From positions 5,022,001 to 5,086,000 of the forward strand of contig NC_060020.1 in NCBI RefSeq assembly GCF_021134715.1: a DNA stretch of 64,000 bases. Reading direction: 5' to 3'. Within the stretch, counting starts at the first letter, position 1, and each line of letters opens with the position of its first letter. This document shows, piece after piece, positions 1 through 13,100 of the stretch. A program made the position numbers and the translations under genes. Below the pieces are notes generated by a model. The model worked only from the letters and a program-made list of their open reading frames with translations. It was not told the DNA's origin and did no database searches. The stretch is from Daphnia pulex. Lineage: Eukaryota; Arthropoda; Branchiopoda; Diplostraca; Daphniidae.

Positions 1-2
1 AC

Positions 3-528
3 CTCAACGACACTTGCTTTCCCTTTGAGCCCTACGATATCCTGCCTGATGGTACACCATGCGTTCACGGATTTTGTAATAGCGTAAGTACATTTAAAGG
101 CAGGTTAGAAGGATCTTGTACAATCAAGTTTAAGTCAACTTTATTTCTGTAGGGAATCTGTGAGAAAACTGTTCAAGATATCGTTGAACGGTTTTGGGAT
201 ATCGTTGAGGAGCTAAGTATTAACCGCGTTTTGTCGATGTTAAAAGACAATCTTGTTGGAGCCGTGTTAATAGTTTCCACGCTTCTGTGGATACCAGCTT
301 CCTGTCTCATTAGCTGGGTAAGCAAGCCAATTTTTATATTAACTCTTGTTACCTTTTTATTTTCATTCATTTTTTACGATTTTTGTTGTTAAGGTTGACC
401 GCAAACGAAAGCGACAGTTGGAAACAGAAGAAGCATGGCTCAGATCAGGAGAACTGATTCATCCGTCAGAAAACGGCACCCGCCGCATTATTCACGCCCG
501 TCTTAGACCATCACAGCAGCAACGTTAG
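3..528 (+). CDS. ADAM17-like: ADAM17/TACE-like metalloprotease, C-terminal exons only (5' end outside window)
   Basis: Seen: three exons, 3-83, 153-317 and 394-528, with GT/AG introns of 69 and 76 bases and phase-0 junctions, ending in TAG at 526-528. The product starts in the Cys-rich membrane-proximal region ([26 protein letters not shown]). An amphipathic juxtamembrane stretch ([14 protein letters not shown]) follows, then a transmembrane helix (about [19 protein letters not shown]) and a basic cytoplasmic tail of about 45 residues (VDRKRKRQ... to RPSQQQR). Known: the CEKxVQDxxERFWD run followed by LSIN and DNxVG is diagnostic of ADAM17, whose juxtamembrane CANDIS helix helps recognise substrates; the enzyme sheds membrane-anchored ligands and receptors. 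The catalytic domain is not in the window. The tail is short compared with vertebrate ADAM17. It is tail-to-tail with the SAM gene. Confidence 0.93.
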
Positions 529-1123
529 CAAGTAACGGATTTATTTCTACTGCCCATTGAATCAACATTCGGTTGAGATTCCGTTTTTCTCGTTGAAACT
601 TATCATTTGCGTACAAGTTTCGCATGCGTGTTAACTTAAGTATTTTGTTTTAAATTCCATCTGAATGACACGAGATCTGCACTTTTTTAAGCAGCAATTT
701 ACAAGGAGGTCGATTTTAGTAATCTTCCCATTTCATTCGTTTTGCGTATGTGTCTGTGCACTTTGCCATAATTTACGTGACTTGTGTATTTTTTCTAGTC
801 ATCTCAAGTGTTTCGTTAAGTTGACTCAAAATTTGAATGTGGAATACACTGAATAATTGTCAGCTTTGCCTGCAAGTTGAATGCACCAGATCGTTTAACA
901 TTTGTAAACTTTGATATAAAATGTATTTCGATATTTGAGAAGCGTGGGGAAAATGTAAAAAAAAAACGCATAAAAGATTTTTGTAGAGACCAATACGACC
1001 AATGGATAAAGTCAACTGAGATTCTCAGTTGAAGGAGGAGAATTACATTATGTGTAGGCTTTCATTGATTCCACAACAATAGTAAAAAAAAAAGTTACAA
1101 AAAAAAGTCTGATATCTCTACAT
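529..1123. other. Convergent 3' intergenic/UTR stretch
   Basis: This AT-rich interval between two converging genes must hold both 3' UTRs. I found no canonical AATAAA on either strand that clearly serves one gene. A-rich runs occur at about 957-968 and 1083-1106. No coding exon is visible. Confidence 0.6.
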
Positions 1124-4100
1124 TTAAACCATTCCGTAATCGTTCATACTATCGGATCGGATGGAAAGTTGTGCCTCCTGTAAGATGCGAATTCGGGGAC
1201 CCATTGGAATGCCCATTTTGTGCAACCGCTCCTCGGTCAGGTAGGGCAGTTCGATCATTCCAATCTTCTCCTGGTCGAACAGTGGAGCGTATTTCTAAAA
1301 CGTTTCAATTAAAATTAGATGGGAAAACTTAAAACACGTAAAAACACACAAAAAGCGTCAGTCTGAACGTCGCATTACCTCGTAACCCAGCTTTTTGAGA
1401 AAGATCCTTAAGAGAGGCGGTTCATCACCAAAAAAGCTGGTCAATTTCTTAACTCGTGAAGGATCTGTGAGAGCAGGAACGGCACCTTGCCAGCAAGTGT
1501 CGCGATCCACACGGTAACCTCTCGGTAATTTAATACTGGCGCCAGTGTTGTACGGATTTCCCGAACCCATCCTCATTGGAACGGTTCGCAATTGGGCAAT
1601 TTCGCTTCGAATCGTCTCCATTTCCTAATAATTTAACAGGGGAAATTTATGAATGAAGTGCTTTATCCAACTACACCTAAATCACAAGTCCTACCTGGAT
1701 CATTATGTGTTGGGTCCGCATTTCAGAGGAGAGATGGGCCACACTTCGAGCCAGGGTCACTACGTGCGACTCCAAGCGCTGGAACCTTTTGTTGGACGAC
1801 TGTAAACATTCCAAAATTAAAAAAGCACAGTTATGTATTAGCAAGATTTTCTATTTGGAGTATATAGACTGAGTACCTTGGACTCTTTTGGACGACGACG
1901 CTCCTCGTTCCGCCTGCGATCACGATAGACGGGTCGACTACACACGGAGCTGGGTAAAGATGAAACGCTGCCGTACATTCTTCGCTTCGACAATTTGTAA
2001 TCTGACGGTCCAGATCGGGTCGATTTCTTGTGCAGCGCTTTCAATACCTATTGTTTTGCGTGATTCAATAGAATTAAAAAATTGCAATTTGCTGATATGA
2101 GAACGATAGTCTTATAATGAACGAGCTATACCTCTGAATACATGGATTCCAGTCCTTCCAGTTGTCGTCGGATCGTTCGGGAGTCATTCATGTCCATTGT
2201 GGTACTCAGATCATCGTCACTGTGCGACGAGCTCGAGTCCGAATCGGCGTCCAAATCGAGGCCGGTTGTGGTAGAAGTGATGTCTCCCAGATCAAGGGCT
2301 TCTTGAAGAGCCGTTAGCGGATGTAACGATCCTTTGATCAAATGAAATCCAAATTAGAATTTCTCGGATACGATAAGAGCAGCAGCTGAACAACTTACCG
2401 GCGGATTTGGATGTTCTCAGTTTAGCCGAAGAAAGCGACTTGGATACCAAAGATCCTTTGTTGTCCTCACCACGTCGTTTGGCATGGTGGCCTAGCTTGG
2501 TTTGGCTCTCGAGGATTCGGTGATTGTTGCTCATAGGCTTGGCCGGCGTTGTGGGTTTGACGCGTTGCACCATCGGACTGGGACCGTTGGCTGGTTCCAG
2601 CAAATCAGGTTTGCTGTTGCTGAACTTTTGCTGCATCTTGGGCGTCGGTTTCGGAGAGACGTCGGGCGACAACGGCGGCAGAGGCGGTGTGGCCGATTGC
2701 AATCCTTGCTGGGACTGTTTAGACTGGTAATTGCGCATCTCCATGACGTTGTTGACTTCACGATCAGCCGCTTCTGCCCAGTCGGACGAAGATTGATTCA
2801 ACTGGCCTTGTCGGCCGACGAACATTTCCGTTTCCGTGCTGGTGTCCAGGTGATAGCTTTGTTGGCCGTTGACTCTACCGCGCTGGCCAGACGGATCGAC
2901 TAAGACTCCTAGGCCCGAATCGTTAGTGCTAACCGACTGACCACTTCGCTTGTCCAAATCCGACGAGCTTCCCGCCGACTGGTGGCCGCTAGATGAACCG
3001 CCTTCGTTCATCATCGGGGAGCTGAGTGACACCGATTTCGGTGGCACGTCGTAGTCGCTGTAACTGAATACGGATCGGTTTTTCATGGCTTGCTGGCCGG
3101 CGGAAGCGATGCTCGACAGGGACGAATCGTGTTCGCCGTACGAGCTTTTGGGTGGCCCTTCCTTGGCGGGCGGTTGGTGTTGCGGGAAATGCATCGTGTC
3201 GTCGTAGAGGACCACTTGTCCCTGGGTGGTCCTGGAACCGTAGCGAGACGCCGACTCGTTTGTGCTGGCGACAGCCGAAGCGGCCGCCGACGAGGACGAA
3301 TTGTCGCCACCGCTGTATTGACACTCGTTATTCAAATCCATCCGGAAGGTGACAGATGGCTTGTGCCGCAAGCTGTAGGGACTTTGGGCCGGTGCGAGGG
3401 AATCGGGGCCGTTTGGCGTCGGACTGAGCGTCAACTTTGCCAAGGCGCTGGCATCGCTATCGTTGATGGATGCTTCCATCCTCGCCGACTGGCGTCCATA
3501 GCTGCCCCATACCTGCTGCGGGTTGTTGTTGTTGGTGGTGGAGTGCTGGTTGCTGTTGTTCTGGCCAGTCAGTTGACTCTTGATGCGCTGATTGATCGAA
3601 TGAACCGGATCGGGCTGCCTTCCAAGTTGACTGGCCGCGCCATTCTGCTGTACTCCGTGTTCGCTAATGATGGCCTCGGCGGCTGCAGCGGCGGCGGCCA
3701 CGGCGGCGGCCGTGCTGGCAGCCGAGCTGTTGGCCGGACCCGTTCCCGCATTGTTCTCGGTTCCGTTAAGTTTACTCTTGGACGATTTGTTAAACTTTGT
3801 GGTGAACATGTCTTTGATGTGGTGATAGGTCTTGCCAGACAGTTTCTTTCGCATGGAACCGTTTTTGTTGTTGATGTTGGCCGTCTCGCCGTCCTCCCTC
3901 TGCGCCCTCTCCGGCTGGATGTTGGAGAGTACAACTGACGGGTCGTTATTTGGGTTGGCGTTCGTGCAAGGCTCGACACCATTTCTCTGATCGATTGTAA
4001 GTCGTTCCATGGCCTAAGGGAGGCGGATATTCAGTGCGATTAGCTCAGGATTCTTCCCAGACAGATATGGTATAAACAAACAACAAAACAACAAAACAAA

Positions 4101-7100
4101 ACAAACAAAGAACGATTCAGATGAGAAACGGAAATGACTGGTGGGACTTACCCGAGGCAAAGTGGGCGATAAGGCAAACTGTGACGATCCGCGCAGGTGA
4201 CCGTCCCTTAAAAACATTTTGTTGCAGGTGTCACGGAGACGGTCGAAAGTTGACGTGTCGCTGGCTTGATTGTTCCACGGAGCTACCGTGACGTTGCTGT
4301 TCCAGAAAAACAAATAAAAATAAAAATAAAAATCCCAAAATGATGGCCACTCTCCGAGTACATAAAATGAAACAAGGGAGAAATGGGCAACGACTGGCAT
4401 ACCTGTTAGGCCTGTCAGCTCGCTCACTGTCCACTTGGATTTCGTACTGCGTCATGTGGTTGGAATTGGGATGAATGGCGGGCGCGAACGGGTCACGCAG
4501 ACTTGCAGGCCCCGTGTGCTGCGAGTCAAAGCTGAGCGAATGATCGCCCAAGCTTGTGGCGGTGCTATTATTATTGCCGACCGTCAGACCGAACGGCTGC
4601 TGGGACTGGTGCTGGTGCAGTTGCTGTTGGTGCTGCTGCTGCTGCTGGTGCTGGTGTTGCTGCTGTTGGTGCTGGACGCGGCCGTCGAAATTCATGGGAA
4701 CGTAGTTGTTCTCCTGGCGCCATCCCGTATAATGGATATGCATCGGCTGTATAATGAATGACCGGACAGAGAGAAAAGCACGGTGTTTAAGAGCCGTTAA
4801 ATGACCGACACACCGTCGTTTTCTGTTTCTTTTTTAAGAGTCGCTGGCCATACGACTTAATGGCTGTGTTTCTCCACGCCGCTACTTGGCGTTCGAGTGA
4901 TGCTTATGAATTAAACTATTAGCAGGGCTGCTGCTGCCGTTTTCAAATTGACGGCCTTTTCATTCAATTCGTTCAGCGCTAATTAAGACGTCGTCCGTCG
5001 ACGACATGAATTAGGTGAAGAAAGCGAACGTGTTGCTGGCCTTATCGGGGGGAAAAAAAACAGTGTCACGTACCATGTAGGAGGCGGGTCGATGCAATTC
5101 TTCCGAGCCAGACACATGATCAAACCCATCCGGGTAATGGTGGCCAGCGTGGTGAGGCGCTCCAGCAATAACCTCGCCATGCCGTCCCTGCGTGACCTGT
5201 ACACATGAACATTTATTATCATTATTTTTTTTGAAATCTTTCTTTGACAAAATGGGCTTTTTTTTATTTGGGATATAACGGCTATTCAGCTGAATTGGGA
5301 AACAGCGTTGTATAAAAACCAAACAAGTTAAAAACAAATATTATACTGACCGTGCGTCTTTCCTCGTTCCAGGCCGACTGCGTCACTATGGTTTGCATTG
5401 CGGATGAATCGGCTGTCTCAGTGGCTGGAATTTTGTTGTCTGACGATCCTTTGGATTCGGTTGCGATACGCTCGATACGTCCAACCTCGGCGATTTTGTC
5501 ACCAGTAGTAACGATCAGTTGGCGTTCAATCTACAAGGATATCAAGAGAGAAGAAAAACCCGTCAGAGCGAATGAAAACACAGAGTGCCATTTTTATCTT
5601 TCAAAACACGGCATTTGACTTTTATAGACTTCTCTTTTGTCAGAAAAAGAAATAAAAGTAAGAGTTGGGTGGTACGAGATCTATAAAAAGCGATAAGACT
5701 TAAATGTTAAACAGTCGACTGGTCTGTCCAAAAGTCGAGAGAAGTGAGATCTCTGAGAGCACACCCAATTCTGGCGACTGGTATTTCCTGCTTTCTGAAT
5801 GTGCACAAATGACCAATGTTGAAGTTGGAAGGGCAAATCAAGTATGGTGGCCGAGAATTCTTCTAAAAGCTTCCAGGCTCTATCGTATACTACAAATATA
5901 GTTTCAGGGGGAGAGTAGTACAACAACAGCAACAAAAAATACAGCGTTCCCCTTTTAGAGGAAAGGAATCAGGCTATCCACCAGCCAACATTTTTTTTCT
6001 TTCTTTGAGATTTTAGCGAGATGCTTTGTTTGCCTTCTCTCTCTCTCTTATTCTCCATTCTGAAATAATATTGGCGCGCATCTTCCTTGTGCAGCCAAGT
6101 CCTGTTTTCATTTCAGGCGGAGGTTGCGTCACCCATCCGGCGGCGGTTACGGATTATTCATGTAATGGACATGGACCCTGGAGACGGGTCACGATTCGCC
6201 AGTCGTGGCGGTGGTGGTGTGTCTAATGTTAAAACGACCAAAGTCCATTCTGTGTCTTTTTATTTCAGCATTCAACCTGCCATCCTCCGTTCAAAGTGGT
6301 CACTTGAAAATCGTGTGCGCGTTTAGATGATGGAGGCGGCGTGACATCCAACAACCCGGGGCCGAACAATCCACACAACAACAAAAAAAAAAGAAGTGGC
6401 CGGTACTCTCGGCTTTCGCTGGTCGACCTGTTCCAGTTACACACATTTCTCCGGCAACTCCGTACATCTCTATTCTAATGCCGACAAAAACCAAATCATA
6501 GACCAAAAGTCCCACACACATACTCCAGGAAATTTACAAGGAATCACGACGGATGATGAAGCCGAGGCTCGCCCCGAAGGCTGGCACACCTTTTTTGCGC
6601 TTCGCGAGCCCTCACACGTTATTAGCCAACTCCGAGTCCAACGGGAGAAATCGGATGTTACATACTACGTACAATATAATATATAACTACGCATTTCAGT
6701 TGTTGTTTTTTTTTTTTTGGTTATTTTCTTCTCTCTTCATCTTCATATCAGTCCATCATTTTTTTTTTATGGAATACATTTGCAGACCGCAAACAATACA
6801 GTGGAACACACACACACACGCCGACACATCTATACCCCCCTTCAATCTCGAGGTGTGTATCTAGAACGCGATGGGTTACTTTACTCGCCTTTTGATTTCC
6901 TGGAACTATGAAACAACTCGAATGTGTGTTTGTACACATGTGTCTGATGATGCGTCTAAGCGCGTGGCGGTATCCGGAGAGCCCGCAATCAAGATATATA
7001 CAGTATAAGATCTGGAAAAGTGATTTGATAAGGTTTTTGATGGATAGTGCGGCTTTTCTTCCATTCAGCCAGCACTCATGGCTCCAGCCAACCATGTTGA

Positions 7101-10100
7101 TGGCGTCATGAGAGAAAAAAAAAACGAAACAAAATAGCACGTCACGTAACCTAGGGTTGGTTGGACAGACAGGGATGCTCAGCAAATAATGTATGTGCAC
7201 GAATAAATCTCATGTGTTCCGTTGCGGGAGACAAACCACATTTTTTTACAAAGAAAAAAAAAGAAATTATAAAAAAATATATATCTAAGAAGAAGAAAAT
7301 AATCATCAAGGATTCCCTACACATCTTTTTTTCTTTTTCTTTTACATTCGACTTCCTGCTGACTTGTTTGGCTTGTCTCGAGGCAAAGCCCATCTGTTTT
7401 TTTTTTTTGTTTTCTTCTTCGTTTGTTTGTTTGTTGTTGAGTTGTGTGCCGTGAGTCCACTGTCTCCCGTTTTGTTTTGTTTGTTTTTTTTTTTTTTACT
7501 CGGACGGCTCCTCGCTTACATCTCTCCCATTTCTCCTTATTTTTATGGTTAGGTGGCACGCGGAGGACCTCGTCCAAACTACAAACGACGGCTCGGTTAC
7601 CGCAGAAGAAAAAAAAATAAGAGAAGAACGACTCGAACCGTGGAGACAATCAAGTGTCAAAACATTTGTGATTCGTTACCGCGTGCTAGCCGTGTCTGGA
7701 GAGAGCCTTCCCTTTTCTTCTTTTCCTAACATTATCATAAAATATGACGATGACACGGTTTCGTCGGCTATAGGCTTCTTGTCCCTCGTTTTCTTTTTCT
7801 GTTGAACATTTTTTTTTTCGGCTTTTTAACGTTCGTTTCGTTCCGTCGCAAAGTTAAAAATTAAAAAAGAAAAGCGAAAAAATAAAAAGACACATGCGCC
7901 GGGCTTTACCATGTGGGAATTTCACCTGTGGCTCGTTCCCAAGCACTAACTCTTTCATATGAAATTGAACATTTGCCTAGTTGTGGCTTTTCATTCAAAT
8001 GCGGAGAGCGGACGGACGAGATTGATCAACGGCGGGCCGGGCGCTATCTCGACAATCGTGTTGGATAGACGTTCCAAATGTCAAAAAAAGGATGGAGAAC
8101 ACGTCGTAATATGTAAGAAAACAACAAGAAAACGTCATTCTTCCTTCAAGTCTCGCCTTCCAGTGGGACGCGCAATTACGGGTCAGACGGATTCGTTGAA
8201 AGGCAGAGGGTGGGAGGGGGGGGGGGAGGAAAGGCAGGGAGATGATGGAATTACTCTCGTTCAACGCACACATGTACACACACACACACGCACGCACGTA
8301 AAACGAGCCCACGATACCGTAAATAAAAAAAGGGGAAAAAAGAGAAGAAAGATAAACACAAACATAATGAATATATAAGCTCTGTGTGCCTTTTTTTGTT
8401 GTTGTTGATGTTGTTGAGGTTATTGCTCAGTTTGTTTGTATAATCTCGGGAAAAAGGAGACGTAGGTTGGTTCGGGAATATATATATATATATATATACG
8501 GCATACCGTATATATTATATAAGTATGCATACGTCTACGAGGTGATGTGAAGGCGATGCATATGAAAATAGGTCGCTATCGCTATCAACGCTTCAAATTG
8601 CCCATCGAGATTGAGCCGGAGAAGAAGATTAAGCGCCATGAATATTTCAAGTAGAGAACGGGGTGGTGGTGGCGATATTAAAGTGGATGGAGAGGTTATG
8701 AAAGTCGAACTGAACAGGAAAAATGAAAAATCTGGAAAAAGATTTCTCTTTTTCATTTTAATTCGGTTTTTTTTTTTGTTGTTTGTTCGTTCAATTTCAT
8801 GAGTCGTCTCAGAGTCTGAGACATGATGAAAATGATGATAATCGATGGGTAATTTGGCGAGTTGGTTGTTAGCATGGAGAAATAAACGTACCGGAAATTT
8901 CGAGGAGTGCGCCAAGAGACCGTGACCGGCGCTCTTTGGATTTGACTCGGATGTGGCGGCGGGGCCGGCAGCAGCTGAGGCGGCAGAAGCAGCAACGGAC
9001 GGGTCGTTGTGATGCAAATGAGGCCGTGCAGCGGCCAGCACGGGCGATGATGAATTGGCTGGCGGCGGCGGTTGACGATACGGAGGGGGATTGGCCAGCG
9101 GCTTCGGCGCTGGAACAGCTTTGTACGGGCCCGACTGGCTATCCGCTTCTACAATAATCAAAAGAGTGTTCAAATTATCATCTCAAAAGGAAAAACGGCC
9201 AAGAAAAAGGGTCGGTAATCACAAAAATGAATTAACCAGCCAACCTTACTCTAACCGAATATATTATTATCATCGTCTTTCTCTCTCCTAAAAAACCCAA
9301 AATTCTTAACGTCAATCCTCGAAATGTTTTTTTGAGCTCTCTCTCTCTTTCTCTCTCCATTTATCCTTCTCCCGTGGAGTGTTGTGGAGGAGGTAGTCGG
9401 GAGAAATGAGCTTCTGTGCTGATGCGTGTCTGTTTGTTGAGAGACTCCGATTCCGGTTAGACAGTAGACATAATATACATATCAATACCGAAACAAACTT
9501 GTCAATACCGCTAACCAAAAGTGTCGATAAGCACGCACGGATGCCCTGAGTCGATCCGGACGGGCAAATGCACGCGCACAAACCTGTCACGGTCAAAGCA
9601 TTCCCGTCCAATCCCTACTAAACCGTGATGTTCCAATAACACGAAAAAAAAAATCCTGGAAAGACTTGTTCTGGGAATATCTAATATTTTTTCTAACGAG
9701 GAAGTGCCGGTTTGGCGGCATCTCCCACTTGGTCATAAAAATTTGTTTTACTTTTAGGTTGTTGCTTTTACTATTTTACTTTTACTTCACACTAGTTGAT
9801 TTTAGAGATCATGAAGTCAAACCGTTTTAAAATTTGAAAATCATAAATTGTGAAACAGGTTGTTAGTCGGAAAATCAGTGTTCAGAAAATAAAAATGTTT
9901 AAAGTTACAAATCATGATACATTTACTAAGTACAACTGCTGAAACTACAGCAATTAAAACTGCAGGAGAAAATTAAGTTTAAGCAAACCTGCAAGAAAAT
10001 CTGAAATTTTACGTTTACCATGTTTTCTGATCTCAACATGATTGTTTCCCACATTGAAGGAACAACACTTTGCTGACAAACAACTTTCAACAAGTTTGCT

Positions 10101-13100
10101 TGACAACTTGGATTACTAAATGATTCAATTCAATAAAACTTTGACTTTCATAATCTTAAGCAAAGAGCGAAAGGAAATTTTGTGTTACCAATATGTTTAA
10201 TACATATCAACACAATTGTTTTCCAGACTTTAAACATTAATAGAAACCTTAGCATTTCATTTATTAATTTCAAATTGAATTTTACCTTCAGATGGTTTTC
10301 GAATGCCATCATTCGGTTTCGCTTAAACTTCGTCCATGCTTCGACTAATTTTAAACAAAGCAGACGACACCTTTCTTCTATTAGCAATCGATTTATCGAA
10401 ATCGATAGAAACCATTAAAATCGACCTCTAAATTCAAACCGCAAAAACGACAAAAGCGGTTTTCTGCCCGCGCTTGACATCCGCTGAACGGATCGGGATT
10501 GTCTTGGTATCAAATAGTTCGTTTCAACAAGTTACTCAATACCACAGACAAGATAAAAGTAAAAATTTGCAGCCGTTCGATGAAACCGCCACAATACGAC
10601 CCACCAGGACCCTTGAAATTTGAATGGCCAGCTGCTACAATTCAGGTCTGGTTTACTTACTGGGAGTCATCGACAGGGAGCGTCGAATTTTCATTTCGTG
10701 TTTGATCCTTCTGACTGTTGTGGCCATGACGACGGGCATTTCCACCAAAACGTTGCCCAAAATCCCATTGGCGCGGGACTTTTTGGGCTTCAGATTGTCG
10801 ACGACGAGAATTTGTTCAGAAAAAAAGAAGAAATAAAGAAATAAACGCACGCCCACGTTATCTTCCTTTCCTTCTTCTTCTTTTTTTTCTTCAAAGTTTC
10901 ACGAGAACACAAAAACCGGCAAAAAAAAGTTCCACCAACTTGAACGAATAATTCCGCACCCAAATTTCGGTTAAATAGGGGCGCGCACAAGTAGCGGCGG
11001 TGGAGGCGATTCCTTCTTCTTCTTCTTCTTTTTTTGCTGTCTGATTATTCTTTCAATTTTTTTTTGCCGATTGTACTAAGCAGATGCGCAAGCAATGGGC
11101 CACTAACACACAAAGAGTCGAGAGGGGCGAGCTGGAGGGAGAGGAGCAGGCGGACGACCCCTTCGCGACCGTTACAGTGCGCATGATGAAAAGCCCCCCA
11201 CCGCTCACTCGCATGCAACGTTCGTTATTTATAAAAATATCCTCTGCTGTAAATGTAGTACAGCAGCAGCAGCGGCGGCGGCGGCGATGGTTTCATACGA
11301 CTCCCACCGTCTGCAGAATGCCAATAGAGTCGATCGCAGCTGAAATGTTCCGATCACAAAAGAAGATGCCAGCGTTATTGTTGCGTCAAAATGGTCCTTT
11401 TGACGACGAGATATAAGAAGAAGAAGGATACTTCTCCTTCTTCTTGAATGTCTATACGAAAAAACTCCTGAGATGATTGTGTCTGTTTTATGCCGTTTTC
11501 TGAGACTGTAAGGACGACGTTACGAGTTTCAAGTCCCCCCTTTTGATTTATTTTATAGTCACTGGCCGACTGCCGACATTTTTGTTCGATAGAGGAAGAA
11601 ATGGAGGAGGGAACTTTTATGTCGTTGTTTGTTTGTAGTTTGGAAAATGATGCTGCTGCTTTTTTTCTTTTTCGGGTGGTGTTTAATAGATTGCACCGAT
11701 AGAGGAAAGCGTGTGATATTGAGGCCGCCGGGGTTAGTAGCAGCTCTCTCCGGCGTCTCTATTGCCGTGTTTGCCGAGCCGTTTGATTTTTATTTGTTCT
11801 TCCTTCTTCTTATTTTTCCTTCACTTTTCGGACGTGTCACGGCCGTTTGCTTGCGCCAATTACCGTCAACTTGGTACAAGAGACAAAGGCATTGCGTCAG
11901 GCAGATGGCACTGATGGCATCACCCACATTCGCTCGAATTTAGTAAGTCCCCATCCGAATAATAGACGGCGGCATTTTCTCCGCTATAACTGTGCCGCAA
12001 AACTTATAAGAGCGAAACAAAAACCAAAAAATGAGCGGCGGCCAGCAATTGAAAATAATTAGAACCAGCACCACACAATAGACACTGGACGACACTACCT
12101 AGGACCTTTTTACAGGTAATATGGACGGGCCTTTGTCACGCGACCCACCGGTCGGAGGAGAGAGCCGAGCCGAGAGAAGCGAACGCGCGCACAAAACAGA
12201 AACCGACCCGTCCTGTTTCACCAACGGGACTCGACTGCTGGCCTTCCAGGTTCCCGCCAGCGCTATAGTCGTCTATGCCGCAGGTTGGAACACAATGAAC
12301 CAGCAGAAAAATAGACAAGAGAGGGAGGGACGTGCTGGGTTTTTGATCAAGAAGAAGAACGCGGAGCGCGCACTCTGGTGAACTTGCGCATCTCATTTTC
12401 CCTGAGCCAACTCGTCAAATCGCAATCGTCGACTACTTTATCAAACGGAACACACACGCGAGATCCATGCCCGCCGCATGAATTTATACTGCAGACAACA
12501 CGAAATGATTTGCTAAGGTACGTACATACACTACATGTAGAACTCGCAGGTATATAACCGTGCGGACACACCACGCGTGCCTTTTGATGTCATTGATCAC
12601 AGTCTAAGTGGTCCAAGTTGAATTTTCTTGAAATTCTATTTTCAATTTTGGGTATTTCTTTCTTTTAAAATATTTTTTCCTTGAACAGAACCGTTTCTGT
12701 TCTTTTTTTAATCTTTTTGCGTTCTATCAGAGCTCGTGAGTGCGCGGGCGGAGGGTGGAGGAGCAGCCGGGAGGGCGGGAATTTTTAAAAAATGGAGAAA
12801 TAGAGGATGCAGACGTAGACGGTGTGGGTGCGTAGACCTCTGCTGTTGGTTGTCTGTAAAATCCCATTCAAACGAATCGATAAGTTGCTAGGGTTATTTG
12901 GTCTCAACAGGTGAGCTCTTCCTGAAAGATGGCGGCGGCATCGGTGGTGGCAAACTGCAGCACAGACAGAGAAAACTACGCCCGCCCCAAAACGGCCCAA
13001 CAAAACTGAACGCCCTCGTCAAGCGCACCTCTAACCTCGAGATATTTACGACTGTTTTGATTCCGACCAAGTCGACGAGGACTTGGGAGAGAGAGTGAGA

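Larger units (their letters stand above)
5531..8891 (-). other. Intron of SAM gene, microsatellite-rich
   Basis: This 3.4-kb interval between two well-supported exons holds many T/A homopolymers, a CA run at 6806-6819, another at 8276-8289 and a TA run at 8478-8498. No coding exon with matching phase was seen on either strand. Confidence 0.7.

Noticed and set aside
3090..3938. 282-codon open frame on the plus strand
   Set aside because: It is exactly antisense to the large SAM-gene exon. Its Gly/Arg/Val-rich composition is what the reverse complement of Ala/Ser/Pro codons gives, and it has no splice signals or domain.
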